64,000 nt of DNA, taken from positions 739,826-803,825 of the forward strand of contig KQ965739.1 in NCBI GenBank assembly GCA_001574975.1. Reading direction: 5' to 3'. The position numbers and the translations under genes were made by a program. Shown here piece by piece: positions 46,401-57,200 of the stretch (the first letter of the stretch is position 1; each line of letters opens with the position of its first letter). This stretch comes from Gonapodya prolifera JEL478. Taxonomy: Eukaryota > Monoblepharomycota > Monoblepharidomycetes > Monoblepharidales > Gonapodyaceae. The notes below the pieces were generated by a model. The model ran no database searches. It was given only the letters and a program-made list of their open reading frames with translations, and had not been told where the DNA came from.

Positions 46401-47191
46401 ATCCAAGGGGAAAGGCACCTCAAAAAGCTTCCCACGCAGGTATTAACGACAGTGTCCCTCTCCTCACTCACAATTCCACACAACCTCAACCCTCCAGAAA
46501 CACAAATGGGATACAAAAAGGACATTGAGAGAATATGGGAAGCACAACGGAAGTCTCTCAGTGACCGGCGTGGACCCCAGATCAGGCAAGTGGTTGCCAA
46601 ATAAACCCGATCCAAACAAAGTGGGGCCTAACATGAAATGAAGTGATGACAAGCACTCGTCGCAGGCGACGGATGACCGTAGTGATCACCAAAAAGTCGA
46701 CCGCTCGAACTCAAAATCTCTGTCATCGTCAATGTCCATGAGCCCTGCCCACGCACTGCAAGGCGCTGATGGTGACCTCTCTGACACAGAAACTGGATCG
46801 ATTTCAGAGAGCCTTCGAGCTCGTGGTGAAAAGATACTGGTCATCACACGACAGGTAATTAATTGGGTGATTTCATGTCATGATTCAACATGTCGAACCC
46901 TGTTCCGCAGTATCAACATCCCGACGGTACCATCGAAACTCGAACATCTGTCATTGAAGAAGTGATGATTGCAAGGTACTATACCCAGTGAGTACGTGTC
47001 ACGTGTTTCGAAGAACATTGGTTCCATGTCAAATGTGTTCAAGGCAACGGGAAGAAATTGAACGTTCTCTGGACCCAAATCGATTCCAAATTCGCATAGC
47101 TTTATTGAAATCTAAGGTGGGACAGAAGGTAGCAAAGAAAGGCGGAAGAGGTCGTGCGAAGAACAAAGATTCAAGCGGTCGTGCAAAGTGA
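43473..47191 (+). CDS. TAF1: TFIID subunit TAF1
   Basis: Largest TFIID subunit, scaffold of promoter recognition with TAF7. The gene is split by roughly 16 short introns; most coding blocks are readable. These include SLVDWEDFIGDGGSNINRST, ERDWTGLIMWDEDQFPQIER (TBP-contact region), NPYEHFAATNLDRFNIGNDR, then the DUF3591 core: HFSIADKRTFHRPPFKLPLN, LLEYSEEYPPLLNNLGM, GLYNNMFRAPVFRHDVRDGE, YYIREVPAIFLVGQTLP, VCAYQSMTVGQQRLRDAGYG, LAPWNWTRNFIWSTQ and GDGDPTGIGEGFSF. The C-terminus ends with a Lys-rich tail (KKGGRGRAKNKDSSGRAK) and no bromodomain, as in other fungi. Start could be 43473 or the ATG at 43554. Exon ends were not all verified. Confidence 0.85.
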
Positions 47192-47285
47192 TATACAAAA
47201 CATTATTGAGTATCAATCGGAACGAACCTTTACATGTATAATACACGGAAAAGATTTAGGTTCAATTAGCGATGTCCCAAAATAA

Positions 47286-48039
47286 TTAACCTACCCAATC
47301 CGGATCCTGGAGAAAGGGGATGAGCACTTTCGACCCCGTTTGCAACAGTGGGTGACCAGCAACGCTGAGTCAATAGAGGGAGCAACAGTACAGGATGTGT
47401 CATTTATGTGCTCAACAAGCAATGCTCACATTGTCAAAAACCGCTCAAGGGCAGACCGTCTCTGTTCAATAACTTCAGAAGGAATTCGCGATCAATACCT
47501 CCTGAAGGACGTGTGCTATCATCCGTTCAATGACGAACCTTCGTCAGAAAATTTGTTGAACAGAACCTTGCCCGGGAGGGATGGAATGTTCACCTTGTTG
47601 GGTGCGACCCTTCATTTCACAACGAGGTCAGGTTTGATGGGCACAATGACTCACTCTAGTTGTCTCTCGCTCCAATGCATCCCTAAGCCACTCAAAATCA
47701 CTGTATCTCCTCCGCACAGATGATTGTTTCAGTTTGAAAGCTGGAATGTTGGTCCGCACGACGATCTCGTAGTCCACAACTGTGTTGCAAATCAGTGAAA
47801 AAAATAAAGCACTGAGACTAGAGAGTCCAACGTACAGCGACCTCCACTGGTATCATGGTGAAGTGGATTCCTGACCTCGATCTGAGTGAAACATGATCTC
47901 AAACGTGAAGGGTTGATACCACCACTGGAAGAATCACCTCAAGGAAATTTTCTGGGACACCGTAGCGCTCTTCTGCCGTCTGGCTTTTCAAATCCGGTCT
48001 ATTTCCGACAACCTCCGCCCACGGTCGTGATGTCGACAT
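47286..48039 (-). CDS. SNX3: Sorting nexin 3 (PX-domain retromer adaptor)
   Basis: PI3P-binding adaptor for retromer-mediated recycling from endosomes. Six exons (47938-48039, 47836-47881, 47655-47779, 47539-47593, 47430-47472, 47286-47364) join in phase to 149 residues, close to yeast Snx3/Grd19 and human SNX3. PX landmarks are [31 protein letters not shown], the PI3P-binding [35 protein letters not shown] and the final [20 protein letters not shown]. It starts 41 bases from the divergent ALG11 gene. Confidence 0.9.
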
Positions 48040-48080
48040 TGGCAGAGCCCGGCTAAATTGTACATGAAACCTGCCAATCA

Positions 48081-50066
48081 ATGACTCCGATTGAGTGGTG
48101 TCTCTCGTTTCTGCTGGGGACGATCGCCCTTGCGCTACTTCGATCTTCTTGGCAAAGAAACGGATCAAGAAATGCAATCCTCGCATTCTTTCACCCAAAT
48201 GCAGACGCCGGCGGGGGTGGAGAAAGAGTCCTATGGGTCTCTGTCAAAGCACTGGCCACGCAACATCCAAATTGCAAATGCGTGATATATACCAGAGATG
48301 TCGGTCTATCTGCGGATGAGATCCTGGAAAGAGTGAAGGTAAGGTTGCGTTGACCATATTGAGGTACGATGTTATCAAGCATCATGTCCCCAGGTCCAAT
48401 TTGACATCACACTATCAAAAGAAGATGTAGACTTTGTCTGGCTAAAGCAGTGGCGCTGGATTCTGGCTGAAAGGTATGCCCTGCAGCTCAAAGAAATATG
48501 TCGACTGTAACGACATCACACGGCTTTGAGATATCCGACAATTACACTTATGGGTCAGAGCTTAGGCTCACTAGTACCTGCTTATGAAGCTCTTTGGAAA
48601 CTCCGTCCTGACGTTTTTATTGGTGAGAGAGCATTGGTATATGTTACGTTTTGAGCTACACAAAAGCCGCTGTGTTGTCCCAGATACGACAGGCTTTGCG
48701 TTTACACTCGTCCTTGCAAAGTATGGTTTCGGCTGCCGAACAATAGCCTATGTCCACTATCCCACAGTCAGGTTTGTAATGTCGAAACAAAGTTCCACCC
48801 TCTTTCAATGAAGTCTGAATTGGAATGAAGCAAAGACATGTTGAGAAAAGTCGAGAATCGCGTAGCTGATTATAGCAACTCCTCGACAGTGACAAGTAGC
48901 GTTATGCTTTCTCGTGTAAAACTACAGTACGTTGTCCTCTGAAGTGCTTAACCCACCATCTTGTCCTTATAAAGTCAATCTCCACACAGATACTACCGAT
49001 TTTTTGCAAGTCTGTACAGCTTAGCTGGATCGTCCGTGGATCATGCTATGGTGGCTATCCGTCGCAGTTTTGTTGGAGAGGTTATCTGACTGTTTGGACA
49101 AAGGTGAACTCGACGTGGACGAAGAATCATATTGATTCACTTTGGAATATTCCACAACGAACTTCTCTGGTGTATCCACCCTGTAATGTTGGAACTCTTG
49201 CAACGACGCCATTGGAAGGCAGAGAACCCAAAGTTGTATCAGTAGCTCAGTTCAGGTAACGTTACTCATTGAGACCTTTATGGGCGATTCTGACGCAGAG
49301 AAGTCATCTTTGTGTGCTCCAGACCTGAGAAAGCTCATATGCTACAAGTGGAGGCATTTGCGTTGGCTCGTAGGGCATTGCAAGAACGTGGTGTAATCAC
49401 TCCGAAGTTGCGATTGGTGCTCATTGGTGGCTGTCGACATGAAGGAGATTGGAAATTGGTTGATGATCTTAAACAGAGGGCGATTGAACTAGCTGTGGTG
49501 GTACGTGCAGTCACTGTGCATTAGATTTACACTCAAAGTGAGCAACAAGTGCATACCACCCCTTAGGATAATATCGACTTCATCATAAATGCAGAATATT
49601 CAAGATTACTTTCTCACCTGAAGAACGGCCTAATTGGGCTGCACACCATGACAGAAGAACATTTCGGAATTGGGATCGTGGAGTACATGGTTGGTTCTGG
49701 TTTGAGAAATGGTATAGGATTCTGTCCAAACAACCTTACTTGAAGGCGGCTGGTCTCGTTGCGATTGCTCATGATTCTGGTGGACCCAAAACGGATATTG
49801 TCATAGAACATAACGGAACAATGACAGGAATGTTCGATCTCACATATGAATGCGATTAGGGTGCTGACATCATCATAATAGGTTTGCGAGCGAAAACTGC
49901 ATCAGAGTTCGCGCACGCGATAATTCAGGTATTGGACATGGCAGATGTGGATCGCATCAAGATGATAGAAAATGCTCGGGCACACATTCGACAATTTTCG
50001 GACGAAACTTATGTCAGGCGTTTCTTATCAGTCATCAGTCCATTCACTCAATCCAGTACAACATAG
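48081..50066 (+). CDS. ALG11: ALG11 GDP-Man:Man3GlcNAc2-PP-dolichol alpha-1,2-mannosyltransferase
   Basis: Adds the fourth and fifth mannose to the lipid-linked oligosaccharide on the cytosolic face of the ER (GT-B fold, GT4). Eleven exons join to 454 residues: 48081-48338, 48394-48473, 48561-48622, 48684-48771, 48831-48926, 48990-49050, 49104-49255, 49323-49500, 49567-49689, 49746-49827 and 49882-50066. After an N-terminal membrane anchor come AFFHPNADAGGGGERVLW, DTTGFAFTLVLAKYGFG with YVHYPTVS, VYPPCNVG, SVAQFRPEKAHMLQVEAF, and the donor-binding HTMTEEHFGIGIVEYM. The last intron (49828-49881) appears to begin with GA, not GT: phase and homology demand this join, yet the donor reads GAATGT. 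The stop is 32 bases from the convergent kinase gene. Confidence 0.9.
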
Positions 50067-50098
50067 AATTAAAACTCGAAAACTGGTCAATAATACAC

Positions 50099-53000
50099 TT
50101 AAAAGTCGAACTGTGCTACAATCTCCTGTACAACAACGGATGGATCCTCGTATCTAAGTTTTGTAATGGTCGGTCGCAACTCAGCGAAAGTCAAGATTCC
50201 TTTGTTCGCCTCATAGATCACAAGTAAAACCTTTAGCAACGTAACCCGTACAATTGCTTTTGCGTCGTTTAATCTTGGCAATAGTACTGTGAGCACTCGT
50301 GAGCGTCCGAGAGTTCGAGCGACGAGCTTCGAAGCACACAGCATTTTGTAAACTGGGTCTAGTATGTTCTCGAAAGTTTGAGCTTGCGCCAACGTCATAG
50401 CACGAACAAGGTGCTCGATGGAGATTGGTTCTGCCAAGATCCTCTCCACTGGCTCGGTTTCTTCGAGAAGCCTAAGACAACATGCTTACAGATGCCGCAA
50501 TGTTGACGTACTTTCGCACAATGCGTACCAGGTAACAATGGCTTCCAATGCATTAATTTGCCAATATGTATCTTTCAACAAATCCAAATACGTGCGAAGG
50601 CCGTCGTTCTCCCACAGAGCCATCCTGCATACCTTTCCAGCATGTGCAAGGTCACAAAGAATCGGAAGTGCAAACTGTTTGAGAGGACTGTTTCCTCGTA
50701 TTGTATGGATTAGGTAAGGAATGATACCTGCTCGAGCGGCGACTTCTTGGCGCTCCTTGTCTATTCTGCAAAGGTTGTACATAGTGTGGAGAATCTGATT
50801 GTAGACTTCCTACAAAGCAATCATGTCACTTAAACTGGACTGACGAGAACATCAACCGCTTCTCACCGTTAGATATGGTCCATCTTGATTATCCAAGAAG
50901 TAAAGCAGTCGAGGAATCACCCCGGCACGGTGCAGAGCACTGAGTGAAGACGAGCTCATCGACACATTTTTCAATGCCTTTAGAATTGCAATGCAAAGAG
51001 ACGGAGTCAAGTGATCCATTTCATCGATCACCGCTACAAAGCCGACAGTGAAAGATATCAAAGCGCTGCGAATGTAAAAAAAAAAAAAAATTGTGCGTGT
51101 ACTTGCATTTTAACATAGTGTCGGATGCGAAAGTCTCTTTGACATTATTGTCAGCTTGTGAAAACATCAAAAACACGTTTACAATTTTTGGAACATATTG
51201 TGCGGCCTCCGGGTCCTTATCCGAGTTTAGCTCGCCCAAGACCCTTGCGAGCTTCCCCAAGAGGCCAAGTCTCGCAAAAATACGACAAAAGTCGTTCTTT
51301 GGTGTTGCACTCTAAGAACATGATTCATCAATAGTCCAACATTAGTATTGATTGGGTTGACGAGTGGTGGACGAATAGATAACGACATTGATGAGAATCG
51401 TTTACATATTGAAAAGATACCTATGAAGCTGCTCCCACCTGAAGATCCATTACACTAGCAATAACATCGATCGCAATCCATAATATGTCTCGGTCTTTTA
51501 AATATTGAGCATCCAACATGTTCACTAGAACCGCGAGGCCTCGACACGAAACAAACATCTGCAATGCCAAAGGGCTAATGTTGCAAATCTGGCGGATAAA
51601 TCGTGCCCCAGCGAGCCTTGTAGGTTGCTCCTGAGCTCCATCTGTTAATGTGATCACTATGGGAAGGACACCAAGCAGGCACAAGTGCTCGCTGATATCT
51701 CCTTCAAGCAGCTGGAGGCAAGTGTCAGTCGGGCGAAACTTCTTTTCAAAGTCCACCCTACCTCCAACATCAATTCTGTGAAAGATCTTTTCACCCGCAT
51801 AATAGGACACCGTTCTAGCAAGTCAACCAGCCGCATCAGACAGTGGTGAGAAATAAGAATCCGTTTCATCGCCGGCTGCTCAGTGAATGCATCAATCTAA
51901 TGGCGATAAAGTAATCTCTAGCGTTGATCTCATAATCTTCCTTGCATGACAATACTGACCAATTGGTTACACGTTGATACAAGGTCCACCTCATTGTGCT
52001 GAGATTCGAGCAATTTAAAGAGACTTAATACACGTTCCACACCATGAGCAAAGTGGTCCTTCTTTCGATCCGCCTCAAAATCTGAAATGAAGAAGAAGTA
52101 ACGCTGCCTAAATCAAGAATCTTATCTCCTACCATCTTCGTCGAAGCTCTCATCCAAAGCAGCAAATGGGTCTGCACCGTCAGCCATACCGCCATCTTCC
52201 TTGTGAGAAATTCGGACCCAGCCCTAGTTTATAAGCATGTGAACAGATCACGTTGCGGTTGTTTGAAGCGGTCTCACCATTTCTGCGCTGCTTTGAGCAT
52301 TAGCTGTGGTGGCTGGCGTGAGCGGTAGATCTAGCAGCACAGTGTGAACCCGAGAGCGGAACGCTGCAGTCAAAAAACGAAATACCGAATGAAGAAGCAA
52401 AATCATCATCATCAGAGTCCTTGTAGTGAACAAGTGAATGCGTTGCGTCAATAAGAGGATTTGACCTTCCATTTTCGGGAGATACTTTGGGAAGTTCGTC
52501 CAAGTCCACCTAAAACTATTTTGACGAGAATTTTCGGGGCAAAAGCTTGGGAAAGAGCTGTCACCTCCAAGACTCCTCGCGAATGCAGTGGAAGAGTGCT
52601 GACACGACGTTGATCCCCTTGTGGTAAGTTCAAGTCGTCAAAAAGTGCATTATCTTCGAAATCTTCATCCCAGTTGTCCTTCTCAGGTATACTATCTTCA
52701 TTTTTTGAGGGAGACCTATCAGTGGGCGACGGTTCGAGGGGCTTACGAAGGCTAGCATGGAGCTCTACTCGTTGTACTTCTGTGATTTGTGGACCTGGGG
52801 ATTCCCCGCTTCAAATATACCTCTTATGTGCTTAAACCACAACTCACGCTGTTCCGATCCATCCCATTTTAGGGCTCCTTCGGATATGCATTCAAGAACA
52901 TTTTTTGACGATTCAACACTGACCGTGATCTCAACCAAAAACGGTGAATTCAGTAACAGTTTTGAAATTTAGCGAACGGGATACCTTTCGTCGTCCGTTT

Positions 53001-54143
53001 GTTATCCAAGGATGCTTCAATAACTTTCTTGCAGAAACTCTCAAATTACAGTCCTTCTGAAAACAATGTGTCAAAAAATCTTTGAGAGCCTGAGAACGTG
53101 TTTAATGTGACATTATGAAGTCAACCTGTATCGAAATGCTCACCGGGGAGATACCTTCCGGTAGGGGAGGGTGATCGTCTTGGACAATTCTGAAAAGGGC
53201 GCTCATGGGAGAAAGATTATAGTAAGGTGGCTCCCCATTCAAGAGCTCGATCAAGGTGCACCCTAGGCTCCAAATATCAGAGGCGGTCGTTGCTCCATTG
53301 AGTTCAATAACCTCAGGTGCCACTAGACATCGTGGATGAATCGAACGAAATTCAAATTTACACTGAATTGTCCCCTCACTCCAATATGGCGAGCCGACAA
53401 CTGTCTTTTCGGAGCTTTCAGTAGGTCTCGTGGCGACTCCAAAATCTGCCAACTTGACTTGACCATCCTTGGTGGTGAGTATGTTAGCACCTAATACCGC
53501 AAGCTCGCAATCAGATTTTGTGCGGGTTGCCTCAGTAGTGGTCCCCTAACCTTTGATGTCTCGATGGATAACACCTTGTTCGTGGAGGTAACAGAGTCCT
53601 TCAAGAACTTGAGACACATAAACTGCAATCAAGGTTTCCGGAAAGCGGCCAAACTTTTTGCAAATGCTCTGCAAAGAGCCATTTTCGCAGAATCTATAAA
53701 CTCGGCTTACTCATTTGTTACGAATCCAAGTAGCCTTCACGCAGTCTTACTCCATTGCGATGCTCAAAAATTCATTTGATCTGTGAGAGCCCAAGTACTT
53801 CACAATATTGGGGTGCTTCATTGCGATAGGTATACTTCATATCCCCACGGACATGACATATTAATGTTCGTTGTCGCACCTTCAACTTTTTTAACAAATC
53901 GATCTCTGTCTGGGGTTCGAAAGGGATGATGCACATCTTCACGCCGGTACACTGTCGATTAATGCTCACCATCAAAATGTTGATTTCCGAAGCGTGAATG
54001 TTTGTCAACCGCAATTGCTTTATAGCAACGACCTCTCCAGACTCAACGTCAATGGCACGGTAAACCACTCCAAAGGCACCCTTCCCGAGAGCATCACCCA
54101 GCTGATACGAAACTCGTACGTTGTTTTCCTCCATTTCTATCAT
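50099..54143 (-). CDS. SepH/Cdc7-like septation kinase with ARM/HEAT tail
   Basis: STE-type protein kinase of the septation initiation/mitotic exit pathway (S. pombe Cdc7, Aspergillus SepH, plant MAP3K-epsilon). The N-terminal catalytic domain has the Gly loop [31 protein letters not shown] (VAIK Lys), [80 protein letters not shown] and [18 protein letters not shown], nearly the Cdc7 consensus. After a disordered, Ser/Asp-rich middle (about 52200-52980), the C-terminal half is a run of ARM/HEAT-like helices ([38 protein letters not shown]), ending QFDF. Many short introns; I did not verify every junction. Its start lies 86 bases from IFT140's, and 51076-51090 is a poly-A run in an intron. Confidence 0.88.
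51076..51090. repeat. Poly-A run in a kinase intron
   Basis: About 15 A in a row on the + strand (poly-T on the coding strand, just upstream of a splice acceptor). It probably serves as the polypyrimidine tract of that intron. Confidence 0.7.
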
Positions 54144-54229
54144 CGTGAAGATAAGTGCGGGGATGGGGGGGAGGACACGAGTGGAGGGGAATCAACTTGT
54201 AGCTGTGGACGAGTTCTTTCATCATCCAT

Positions 54230-57200
54230 ATGCACAGATTTGGAAACACCCTCACGGCTGAGGGCCCTTTCAGCGCCGTGTTCCCCCACCTGACTCTTTC
54301 AATTATTGCGACCTTACCAACGGGGAAATCGGGCACCATCGACATTCGGAGTGAAAATGGCGAACTCATTGAAACCGTCCATTCAAGCTCTGATGCCTCA
54401 GCTCTTGTGCTAGCGTGGCATCCCTTGAAGATGGCCTTCGCTATCAGTTTTACGAACGGTTTGAATTGCTTTGAATTTTGATCATACGGACCGTAGAAAA
54501 ACTACCTTGCATTTAGGCACCGTAGCGGTGTGGTCCGATCAAGACAGGACACTAAAAAGGTTGCCACAGCGCAACACACGTATAAGTTGTTTGAGCTGGA
54601 GTGGGTCTGGCGAACTTCTCATGACCTGCGGTGTGGTAAGGCAGCATTGAGTTACGATTGAATATCCCTTGACAGTTTTATCAGGAGGGGGACGTCGCCG
54701 TGTGGAAGATGGATGTTCGACTCAAGCCATCACTCAGTGCCTGCTACCATCTGAAGGAGGCAATTGTACAATGCGAGCGCGACTCCAATGAAACTGTGCC
54801 GTCAAGGTGCGAATGAAATCCCCCAAAGCTTTGAACCTTCATTTAGGTTGATGTGTGCATTGCTTTCACCCGTGGTATAACCTTACCAGATGCTCTATTT
54901 ACCTTGGAGGATCTTCTGGGGGAATTTACGTTGCTGACGATAATGGACACATCAGCTTGGAGGCAACATGCAAGGGGGCAATACAATCATTTTCATTTGC
55001 ACGAGAAGAAAGGCTTCTCTATGTACTCAGTAGCTCAAATTTTATTTATCGATTTGATACTGGGAAGCGGTTCTCCCTTCAAGCTCAAGCAAGTTGCAAT
55101 TGCCATTGATTAAACTCTGAAATTTGAGCTCGAATTTCAATTACTTGCAGCTACGCATCGCTTTTGGAGGCGAAACGGGGCTTTTGTCTGAATGGGTAAA
55201 GCCCGGTTGGCTGGCGTTCTCAAGGGGATCTAATGTCCATATCTGCGACGCCATTTCTGAGAAAACGTATGCTTTGGATCTACCCTGTGAGTTCATTCTT
55301 CAGTAATCATTTCCCAGTTTACCTAATCTTCCCCCACAGGTAATGATCAGAGGATTTCATGGCTTTCATATAACCCTTCAATGGAGACACTGTCTGGTTT
55401 GTGTATCTCTATAAGATTGTGATGATTTTAAGACATAACAAATTCTGCAGTTTTACTAGCACCAGCGCAGCTGTGCATGTTTAAGGTACCACTTCACAGT
55501 TTTGGAAAGGACAATTCTGAAACGACACAAGTGAGTAATTTCAACGGAGGTTGCAACTGAATTCTGTATGGAGAACTAAGAAAACATGAATTCCAGCGCA
55601 TTTATTCCTCTGTTCTGGATGTTTCAGGAGCTTTACTGCAGATCAAGTGGGGTTAGTAGGGGAATGTTGTTTTGTATTCTCATGAAATTGATTGTGTTGC
55701 ACTTAAGGGCAAAACCACCTTCTTTACCTTTCACATAGAGGATTTCTTGGTTATGTTGGCACGTTTGCATCATGTATGGCATCACAGTGGCCAATTGTTG
55801 CAGCACAAACTAGAAGCCATGAAATAGTTGTCTCAAATGTTGAGGACAAGGTTTGATGCTTTGTTGAAGCTCCATTGATAATTTATCTGATGAATCCCCA
55901 TTTCAGACTGAAAAGAATAACACAGTTGGGTTTTATATTAAAGGGATGTCCTGCGGAGGGAATCATTTGTCTGTATGGGGTTCACATGATTTTCATATTT
56001 TTTCATTTCAACGAGGTGATAGTTTTGAAAGGTGCTTTGAAAAGGGTTCATCACTTTCTCATGCATGCAGGGTTGTTGTAGGCCACTTAAACTTGTTACA
56101 TACACACAAGCTTTCAACACAGTCAAGTGCAATTGATGCCAATCATCTCTTCACATTCCTAAATGGCAGACTTGAGATGAGGACACACAGTGGAAAACTA
56201 GTTCAGTCTATTAATTTGCCTCATAACACACCTTCCTCTAATATATGGTTGATCAAAAGTAGAACAAATGTTGCAGTTGTAAGTACTTTGGATTGTGAAG
56301 ATATGAAGTTGACAACCTTTAAACTTTTGTTAGGTAAGTGAGAGTGGTGAGATCACTATAGCAGAAACAACAAATGAAGGCTTAAGGGTTGTGCTAAAAA
56401 GGCCACTTGAATGGAAGTGAGTTTTTGAATTTCCAAATTAAAGTTATTGTAAAATTTGGTGAATTTTAAGTATAAATTTAAAACATCAAGATTTTCCTCT
56501 TTAAAAGTCTTAGATGCAAAGATCAATGTAAATGGAACTTGTTTGGCACTTCTAATAAAATCATATGAAGGCACAAGTGAGTTTGATCTCTGGGGAAAAC
56601 CAGTAAAATGGCTATCCTAATTATCTCAGTCCTTCTCTACTATGATGTTTTGAATGAGAGACTTGAAGAGCTACCTCCTCCAATGGAAGGTACACATGTG
56701 AGTGGAATGGGATTATTTGAGGACGGTTCATTACTGTTGTGATTCTCATCATGGTTGCAATAGTTTACTCAAATTCAATGGGACAATGTTGATGATCGGG
56801 TACTTATGGGTGTAGTGCAACAAGATACTGACAAGGTTGTTGTGAGTTCTGGACATTGCTTCCAGAAAGAGGGATGTTGATGATGTATTTATGTGCTCCA
56901 ACTAGCATCTCTGTACATTCTTTTTACTTCCTGGGAGAGGGGCAAAATTTCATGAATCACTGCAGCTACATGACATGAATGTCAACCTTATGGCAGTCAA
57001 TATGCTATCTGCCATTCTTGCTGTGGAAAACACTGCAGGTAATGTCCTTGCCAATGAACACACACATATTGAATCATCATTTTAGTTTTCTTATCAGAGA
57101 ATTTAGAGTCAATCAATCTCAAAACAATACTTATGCCCACATTCAATTATGGGAACCTTCAAGACAAATTAGTGCAGAGCAAGGCCATTGATGTTGCTGT

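Noticed and set aside
43473-47191. Several small separate genes suggested by fragmented ORFs
   Set aside because: The fragments follow TAF1 order end to end with splice sites between them.
47286-48039. ORF 47340-47723 on the + strand
   Set aside because: Shadow of SNX3 exons, which carry the PX-domain motifs on the minus strand.
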